A stretch of 15,869 bases of DNA from a bacterium (lineage in GTDB: Bacteria > Thermosulfidibacterota > Thermosulfidibacteria > Thermosulfidibacterales > Thermosulfidibacteraceae), in NCBI GenBank assembly GCA_027022065.1, contig JALVZS010000083.1, positions 1-15,869 of the forward strand, written 5' to 3'. The notes below the pieces were generated by a model, which searched no databases, had not been told where the DNA came from, and worked only from the letters and a program-made list of their open reading frames with translations. The position numbers and the translations under genes were made by a program. This document shows positions 1 to 5,397 of this stretch, in pieces; position 1 is the first letter of the stretch, and the number at the start of each line of letters is the position of its first letter.

Positions 1-168
1 ATGTGTGAAGATGCATGTCCCATGGATATTCCCGTTTCTCAGGTGTTCAAGGCGGTGGGCAGGGACGTTCAGGCGCTGTTTGAGTATGTGCCTGGAAGGA
101 GCGTTGAGGAGGAGCTTCCTCTCACCACCTTTAGGTATGATGAGCTGCACGAGGTGGAGGATAGGTGA
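1..168 (+). CDS. C-terminal end of an FdhB/FrhB-like iron-sulfur protein (partial, 5' end outside window)
   Basis: The frame is open from base 1 and ends at TGA 166-168, giving 55 visible residues. They begin with the end of a ferredoxin motif (CEDACP) and continue with a VP..VF..V....Q.LF.YVPG tail. The same layout, CEDACP followed by VPVSRLFALV and then FDYVPG, closes the complete gene at 8838-9947, so this is the tail of a paralogue of that gene. The family is the FrhB/FdhB-like (coenzyme F420 hydrogenase/dehydrogenase beta subunit) flavo-iron-sulfur proteins that accompany Hdr complexes. The ATG at base 1 is an internal Met, because by homology it sits inside the Cys motif. The stop overlaps the hdrC ATG by one base, so the gene belongs to the Hdr operon. 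The electron partner (NAD(P)H, F420 or formate dehydrogenase) cannot be seen here. Confidence 0.75.
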   Translation: MCEDACPMDIPVSQVFKAVGRDVQALFEYVPGRSVEEELPLTTFRYDELHEVEDR

Positions 169-716
169 TGGAGGCGAAGGGACTTTTGAAAGAGTTGCTT
201 GAGCTGCCCGGCGGGGATCAGATCCTGAAGTGCATCCAGTGCGGAACCTGCACGGGCTCCTGTCCCATGAGCGATGTGATGGATTACGGACCCAGAAGGC
301 TTTTTGCCCTCATAAAGGACGGAAGTATTAAAGAGGCATTGAGGTCAAACACCTACTGGGTGTGTGCTTCGTGCTACTTCTGCACGGTGCGCTGTCCCAG
401 AGGGATAAAGATCACCGATGTTATGTATGCGCTTAAAGAACTTTCCGTAAAGCAGGGCTTCTATCCTGCCGGCGAGCCCACGGTGAAGATGTATCAGGCG
501 TTCAGGGAGACGGTTGAGGAATACGGTAGACTTTCCGAAGCCAAGATGATGCAGAAGTTCGGCATGAAGGCTCCTCTTGACGTGATAAAGAAGGCTCCTC
601 TTGGGATAAAGCTGTTCTTCAAAAAGCGCATTGAAACCAAGGTGGAGCCTATAAAGAATCTAGATGCTTTTAAGAGGGTTATACAAAAAGCGAGGCAACT
701 GGAGAGGGCGTCATGA
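168..716 (+). CDS. hdrC: HdrC-like heterodisulfide reductase iron-sulfur subunit
   Basis: This 182-residue soluble protein has two classic [4Fe-4S] motifs near the N terminus, C22-C25-C28-C32P and C66-C69-C72-C76P, followed by a helical, Lys-rich C-terminal half. That is the size and layout of cytoplasmic HdrC, the electron wire between HdrA and HdrB in HdrABC complexes. I start it at ATG 168, seven bases after a GGAGG at 156-160. A GTG at 165 in the same frame would add one residue but is less well placed. The ATG overlaps the upstream stop by one base, and the 3' end overlaps hdrB in an ATGA, so translation is probably coupled through all three genes. No membrane segment is present, so it is not the HdrE/DsrM-linked membrane type. 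Confidence in the family is high; the final electron acceptor is unknown. Confidence 0.92.
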   Translation: MEAKGLLKELLELPGGDQILKCIQCGTCTGSCPMSDVMDYGPRRLFALIKDGSIKEALRSNTYWVCASCYFCTVRCPRGIKITDVMYALKELSVKQGFYPAGEPTVKMYQAFRETVEEYGRLSEAKMMQKFGMKAPLDVIKKAPLGIKLFFKKRIETKVEPIKNLDAFKRVIQKARQLERAS

Positions 717-1564
717 AGGCGGTGTTTTATCCGGGGTGCACGCTGAGCACGGCTGCAGGATATAAAGAGTCCATTGAACAGGTTAACAGGGTTCTTCAGG
801 TGGAGCTTCCGGAGGTGGACGACTGGAGCTGCTGCGGTGCCACGGCATACTTTAGCCTTGATGAGCTTGTGGCTTTGGTTCTTCCTGCGAGGAACATAGC
901 CATAGCGGAAAGAGACGGATACGACTGGATCGTTACGCCGTGTAATGCCTGCTATGCCACGCTGAGAAAGGCAAAGGCTATACTTGCGGATAACGAGGAT
1001 TTGAGGCAGAAAGCCAAGCAGGCACTTGAGGAGGAGGGATTAAGCTACAGGGGCAAGCCCTTTATAAGGCATCTTCTGGACTTCTATCTGCTTCCCGAGG
1101 TTTTTGAGAAGGTTAAAGAAAATGTGGTTAAGCCTCTTACAGGCTTGAGGGTGGCTCCCTATTACGGCTGTCAGTATTCCCGTCCTCAGGTGGGGGACGA
1201 GACGGACGATGCGGAAAATCCCGTCAACCTTGACAGGCTCCTTGAGGCACTGGGAGCCGAGGTTGTGGATTACTCTGCAAAAACTGCCTGCTGTGGGGCT
1301 GCCCAGATGGTTGCCCACGAGGATGGATGTTTGAGGCTTGTAAATAGAATTGTTAAAGCTGCCCAGCAGAAGGGGGCGGACGCCATAGTTGCTATATGTC
1401 CTCTCTGTCAGTTCAACGTGGAGACTGCCCAGAAGAAGCTTGGATACAACATTCCTGTGGTGTTCTTCACGCAGCTTATGGGGCTTGCCTTTGGGATACC
1501 GCATGTGAACCTTGGGATGAAGAAGCTGCTCATCCCTGCGGATACTGTTCTTGCAAAAATTTAA
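713..1564 (+). CDS. hdrB: HdrB-like heterodisulfide reductase catalytic subunit
   Basis: This 283-residue protein has two complete CCG-domain motifs: C9, C40-C41, C77, C80 and C153, C193-C194, C229, C232. In methanogen HdrB these bind the two noncubane [4Fe-4S] clusters that reduce the CoM-S-S-CoB disulfide. Spacing fits the family pattern (CX31-39CCX35-36CXXC), and every ligand Cys is kept in both halves, so it is likely catalytically competent rather than a degraded structural copy. It starts at ATG 713, within the hdrC stop (ATGA overlap), with a GGAGAGG upstream. In a bacterium without coenzymes M and B the substrate must differ. Other disulfides or persulfides, or a role as an electron relay to a separate enzyme, are possibilities. 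No DsrC, MetF or other partner gene is in this window to decide. Confidence 0.93.
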   Translation: MKAVFYPGCTLSTAAGYKESIEQVNRVLQVELPEVDDWSCCGATAYFSLDELVALVLPARNIAIAERDGYDWIVTPCNACYATLRKAKAILADNEDLRQKAKQALEEEGLSYRGKPFIRHLLDFYLLPEVFEKVKENVVKPLTGLRVAPYYGCQYSRPQVGDETDDAENPVNLDRLLEALGAEVVDYSAKTACCGAAQMVAHEDGCLRLVNRIVKAAQQKGADAIVAICPLCQFNVETAQKKLGYNIPVVFFTQLMGLAFGIPHVNLGMKKLLIPADTVLAKI

Positions 1565-1577
1565 GCGAGGTGTTGCC

Positions 1578-4500
1578 ATGGGCACCAAGGCGGAGCCGAG
1601 GGTTGGGGTTTACATCTGCCACTGCGGAATAAACATCGCCTACAAGGTGGATGTTGAGGCGGTTAGAGACTACGCTGCCACTTTGCCCCACGTGGTTGTG
1701 GCAAGGGATTATAAGTTTATGTGCTCCAACGTGGGGCAGGAGATGATCATAGAGGACATTAAGAAGTTCAACCTGAACAGGGTTGTGGTTGCCTCCTGTT
1801 CTCCGAGGATGCACGAAAAGACCTTCAGAAAAGCCTGCGAGAAGGGCGGGATAAATCCCTACCTCTTCCAGATGGCGAGCATAAGGGAGCAGGTTTCGTG
1901 GGTTCACGAGGATGAGAAGGAGGCAACAGAAAAGGCGAAGGAGCTGGTTAGGGCTGCCGTTTTCAGGGTGATATATCACGAGCCTCTTGAGAGAAGGTTT
2001 GTGGACATAAATCCCAATGTTCTGGTTATCGGCGGTGGGATTGCCGGCATGCAGGCTGCCCTTGAGATAGCCGATGCCGGAAAAACCGTTTACCTTGTGG
2101 AGAGGGAGCCCAGCATAGGCGGGCACATGGCGAAGTTTGACAAGACCTTTCCCACCTTGGACTGTGCCGCGTGTATCATGACTCCCAAGATGGTTGCTGT
2201 GGGGCAGCACGAAAACATAAAGCTATTTACCAACTCGGTGGTTGAAAGCGTTGAGGGCTTTATCGGGAACTTTAAGGTGAAGATCTGTAAAAAAGCCCGC
2301 TTTGTGGACGAGGACAAATGCACGGGCTGTGGCGAGTGTGCTAAGGTGTGTCCCGTTTCTGTTCCCAACGAGTTTGAGTACGGCATGAACGAAAGAAAAG
2401 CCATATACAGGCCCTTCCCTCAGGCGGTTCCCAATGTGTTCACCATATCAAAACTTGGGGAGTCTCCCTGCAGAAACGCCTGCCCTGCAGGCTTGAACGC
2501 CCACGGGTATGTGAAGCTCATAGGCGAGGGCAAGTTTGAGGAGGCGTTCAAGCTGATAATGGAGAGGGTGGTGCTTCCCGCATCCCTCGGAAGAGCGTGT
2601 CCCGCCTTCTGCGAGAAGGAATGCACCAGGGGTGAGGCGGGAGGTCCCGTTCACATAAGGATGCTCAAGCGCTTTGCCGCCGACTGGTATTACGAGAATA
2701 AGGGAACACAACCGCCCTTTGAGGTGGCTGAGAAGAAGGACAAGAAGGTTGCCGTTGTGGGTGCCGGTCCCGCCGGTCTTTCCTGCGCGTTCTATCTGGC
2801 GAAGGAGGGCTATCAGGTTACGGTGTTTGAGAGGGAGGCGGAGCCGGGCGGTATGGTGAGGTATGCCATTCCCGAATACAGGGTGCCCAAGGATGTGCTC
2901 GCCAAGGACATTGAAGTGATCAAGAACATGGGCGTTGAGATAAAGACCGGCGTTTGTGTGGGCAGGGATGTTACCATAGATGACATTTTCAAGCAGGGTT
3001 ATGATGCCGTCTTTCTCGGTATAGGTGCGTGGAAGGACAGAAGGCTCAATGTTCCCGGCGAGGATCTTGAGGGAGTATACACCTCCATTGACTTCCTCAA
3101 GAGGGTGAACACAGGTGAAAGGCCCGATCTTGGCAGGAAGGTGGCCGTTATAGGCGGCGGTAACTCCGCCATAGATGCGGCAAGGGTTGCCAAGCGCCTT
3201 GGAGCGGATGTTACCATCTACTACAGGAGAACCAGAAAGGAGATGCCTGCATTCCCTGAGGAAGTGGAAGCTGCCCTTGAGGAGGGCGTAAAGATAGAGT
3301 TCCTCACCACACCCGTTGCCTTTAAGGGCAACGGCAGGGTCTCCAAGATGGAGCTTATCCGCATGGAGCTTGGAGAGCCGGATGAGTCCGGAAGAAGGCG
3401 CCCTGTTCCCATTGAAGGTTCCAACTACGAGGTGGATGTGGACTCCGTTATCCTTGCCATAGGTCAGGTGCCCGATTCCGAGGTCTTTGCCAAGTTTGGC
3501 ATTGATCTCAACAGAAACGGCACGGTGAGAGTAGATCCCGAAACCCTCATGACATCAAGAGAGGGCGTCTTTGCCGGAGGAGATGCGGTAACGGGACCGT
3601 CAACTATTGTTGAGGCTATAGGCTGGGGCAGAAGGGCTGCCTATTACATAGCTAAATACCTTGAGGGTGCAAATCTCAAAGAGGTGAAGCCCTACGATGC
3701 GGACAGACTCCCGGTTGTGGACAAGTCTCAGGTGTTCAAGAGGGAGAGATTTGAGGTGGTGGAGCGCTCTAAGATAAAGGAGCTTCCCGTTGAGGAGAGG
3801 ATAAAAGGCTTTGCCGAGGTGGAGCAGCCCTTTACCGAAGAGGAGGCTGTGAAGGAAGGTTCCCGCTGTATGGACTGTGCCATATGCTGTGAGTGTAAAC
3901 AGTGCGAGCTTGCCTGCGAGGCTCAGGCGATAAGGCACGATCAGAGGGACGAGATAATTGAAGTGGATGTTGGCTCCATCATCGTTGCCACAGGATTTAA
4001 GACCTTTGATCCCACGCCTCTTTACAGATACGGCTACAGGAGGTTCCCGGAGGTTTACACAAGCATTGAGTTTGAAAGGCTCAACAACGCGGCAGGTCCC
4101 ACCGAGGGAAAGATAGTTATGAAAAACGGCAAAGTGCCCGAAAGCGTTGCCATTATACACTGCGTTGGCTCAAGGGATGAAAACTACCACAGATACTGTT
4201 CCCGCGTGTGCTGCATGTACTCCATGAAGTATGCCCACCTCATAAGGGAAAAGACAGGGGCGGAGGTTTACGAGTTCTACATTGACATAAGGGCTCCCGG
4301 AAAGATGTATGAGGAGTTCTACAACAGGGTGCAGGAGGAGGGGACCCATTTCATCAGAGGCAAGGTGGCTGAGGTTACGGACATTGCCGAGACGCCTGAG
4401 GAGGAAGGCAAGCTCATAGTGGTGGTGGAGGATACCCTTGCGGGCAAGGTGAAGAGGTATCCTGTGGACATGGTTATCTTAAGCGTTGCCCTTGAGCCTG

Positions 4501-4958
4501 CTGACGGAGCCGAGGAGCTTGCAAGAATCCTTGGCATATCCCAGGATCAGGATGGTTGGTTCATAGAGCTACATCCCAAGCTTGCTCCTGTTTCCACGGC
4601 ATCCGACGGTATCTTCCTTGCAGGCTGCTGTCAGGGTCCCAAGGACATACCGGATACGGTGGCTCAGGCATCGGGCGCTGCAGCAGAAGCCCTGTCCCTC
4701 ATAATGAGGGGCAAGGTGGAGATAGAGGCTGCCACTTCCCACATAGATCCGGAGGTGTGCGTTGGCTGTCAGCAGTGTAGGGAGGTCTGTGCCTACAGTG
4801 CCATAGATTACGATGCCGGAAGGGGTGTGTGCGTGGTGAACGAGGCGCTCTGTAAGGGATGCGGTCTGTGCGCTGCCACATGTCCCAACAAAGCAGTTAC
4901 CCTGAAGCACTTTAAGAACGAGCAGATACTTCACGAGCTGGAGGGCATACTGCTATGA
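1578..4958 (+). CDS. hdrA: HdrA with an inserted NfnB/GltD-type NAD(P)H:FAD oxidoreductase module
   Basis: The protein is 1126 residues, against about 650 for a plain HdrA. Residues 1-140 are the HdrA N-terminal domain with possible cluster ligands C14, C16, C49 and C74. The HdrA FAD motif GGGIAG is at 152-157, the HdrA-specific LDCAAC at 194-199, and the first ferredoxin motif at C248-C251-C254-C258. An inserted NfnB/GltD-like module then runs from about 290 to 767. It has Cys pairs C298/C302 and C341/C345/C349, FAD motif GAGPAG (395-400), NAD(P) motif GGGNSA (526-531), an YRRTRKEMPA stretch of the kind that contacts NADPH phosphate (549-558), and GGDAVTG. HdrA resumes with a Cys-rich cluster site (764-780), CVGSR (862-866), YCSRVCC (873-879), and two C-terminal ferredoxin sites (C1061-1071, C1092-1102). 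It likely exchanges electrons between NAD(P)H, ferredoxin and HdrC/B. ATG 1578 follows an AGGTG-type site; an in-frame TTG at 1551 lies inside hdrB and lacks one. Confidence 0.92.
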   Translation: MGTKAEPRVGVYICHCGINIAYKVDVEAVRDYAATLPHVVVARDYKFMCSNVGQEMIIEDIKKFNLNRVVVASCSPRMHEKTFRKACEKGGINPYLFQMASIREQVSWVHEDEKEATEKAKELVRAAVFRVIYHEPLERRFVDINPNVLVIGGGIAGMQAALEIADAGKTVYLVEREPSIGGHMAKFDKTFPTLDCAACIMTPKMVAVGQHENIKLFTNSVVESVEGFIGNFKVKICKKARFVDEDKCTGCGECAKVCPVSVPNEFEYGMNERKAIYRPFPQAVPNVFTISKLGESPCRNACPAGLNAHGYVKLIGEGKFEEAFKLIMERVVLPASLGRACPAFCEKECTRGEAGGPVHIRMLKRFAADWYYENKGTQPPFEVAEKKDKKVAVVGAGPAGLSCAFYLAKEGYQVTVFEREAEPGGMVRYAIPEYRVPKDVLAKDIEVIKNMGVEIKTGVCVGRDVTIDDIFKQGYDAVFLGIGAWKDRRLNVPGEDLEGVYTSIDFLKRVNTGERPDLGRKVAVIGGGNSAIDAARVAKRLGADVTIYYRRTRKEMPAFPEEVEAALEEGVKIEFLTTPVAFKGNGRVSKMELIRMELGEPDESGRRRPVPIEGSNYEVDVDSVILAIGQVPDSEVFAKFGIDLNRNGTVRVDPETLMTSREGVFAGGDAVTGPSTIVEAIGWGRRAAYYIAKYLEGANLKEVKPYDADRLPVVDKSQVFKRERFEVVERSKIKELPVEERIKGFAEVEQPFTEEEAVKEGSRCMDCAICCECKQCELACEAQAIRHDQRDEIIEVDVGSIIVATGFKTFDPTPLYRYGYRRFPEVYTSIEFERLNNAAGPTEGKIVMKNGKVPESVAIIHCVGSRDENYHRYCSRVCCMYSMKYAHLIREKTGAEVYEFYIDIRAPGKMYEEFYNRVQEEGTHFIRGKVAEVTDIAETPEEEGKLIVVVEDTLAGKVKRYPVDMVILSVALEPADGAEELARILGISQDQDGWFIELHPKLAPVSTASDGIFLAGCCQGPKDIPDTVAQASGAAAEALSLIMRGKVEIEAATSHIDPEVCVGCQQCREVCAYSAIDYDAGRGVCVVNEALCKGCGLCAATCPNKAVTLKHFKNEQILHELEGILL

Positions 4959-5383
4959 GTGAAAAGGGCTTTGAACCCAAAATTGTTGGTTTTTTGTGCT
5001 ACTGGTGCAGCTACACGGCAGCCGACCTTGCCGGTATCAGCAGGCTGAAGTATCCGCCGAACATACGCATAATCAGGGTTATGTGCTCAAGCAGGGTGGA
5101 TCCCGTTTTCATCATAAAGGCTCTTCTTGATGGAGCCGACGGCGTTTTGGTTGCAGGCTGCAAGCCGGGGGACTGCCACTATCAGAAGGGCAACTATTAC
5201 GCAAGGAGAAAGGTTGCCCTTACCAAGAAGATCCTTGAGAGCCTCGGGCTTGAGCCGGAGAGGGTGATGCTTTCGTGGGTTCCCGCTTCTGAAGCTCCCA
5301 AGTTTGCTGAAGTGGTAAAGGAGTTTACCGAAAGGATTAGGAAACTCGGTCCCAATCCTATGAAGGAACGGGTATTTGTCTGA
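4955..5383 (+). CDS. mvhD: MvhD-like [2Fe-2S] protein, copy 1
   Basis: This 142-residue protein has the signature of MvhD (methyl-viologen-reducing hydrogenase delta subunit). It has CYWC at 15-18, VMCS with C44, GADGVLVAGC with C69 and PGDCHY with C74. All five conserved cysteines are present. In methanogens MvhD carries one [2Fe-2S] cluster and docks an electron-donating enzyme (the MvhAG hydrogenase or a formate dehydrogenase) onto HdrA. Its ATG overlaps the hdrA stop in an ATGA, so it is coupled to the NfnB-containing HdrA and probably binds its C-terminal ferredoxin domain. A second copy at 8397-8822 follows the second HdrA protein, so each HdrA appears to have its own MvhD. No hydrogenase large or small subunit lies next to it. 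Confidence 0.93.
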   Translation: MSEKGFEPKIVGFLCYWCSYTAADLAGISRLKYPPNIRIIRVMCSSRVDPVFIIKALLDGADGVLVAGCKPGDCHYQKGNYYARRKVALTKKILESLGLEPERVMLSWVPASEAPKFAEVVKEFTERIRKLGPNPMKERVFV

Positions 5384-5397
5384 TGCGGAGGTGAGCC

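Noticed and set aside
1551-1577. TTG 1551 as the start of the NfnB-containing HdrA
   Set aside because: It lies inside hdrB with no Shine-Dalgarno site; ATG 1578 has one and matches the usual HdrA N terminus.
1530-2210. 226-codon open frame on the - strand, and others of 100-190 codons opposite the Hdr genes
   Set aside because: All overlap genes with complete cysteine motifs and have His/Leu/Pro-rich translations typical of antisense frames.
2466-3878. A separate glutamate synthase small subunit (gltD) gene
   Set aside because: The GltD/NfnB-like sequence has no stop or start at either border and HdrA sequence flanks it in the same frame, so it is an internal domain.
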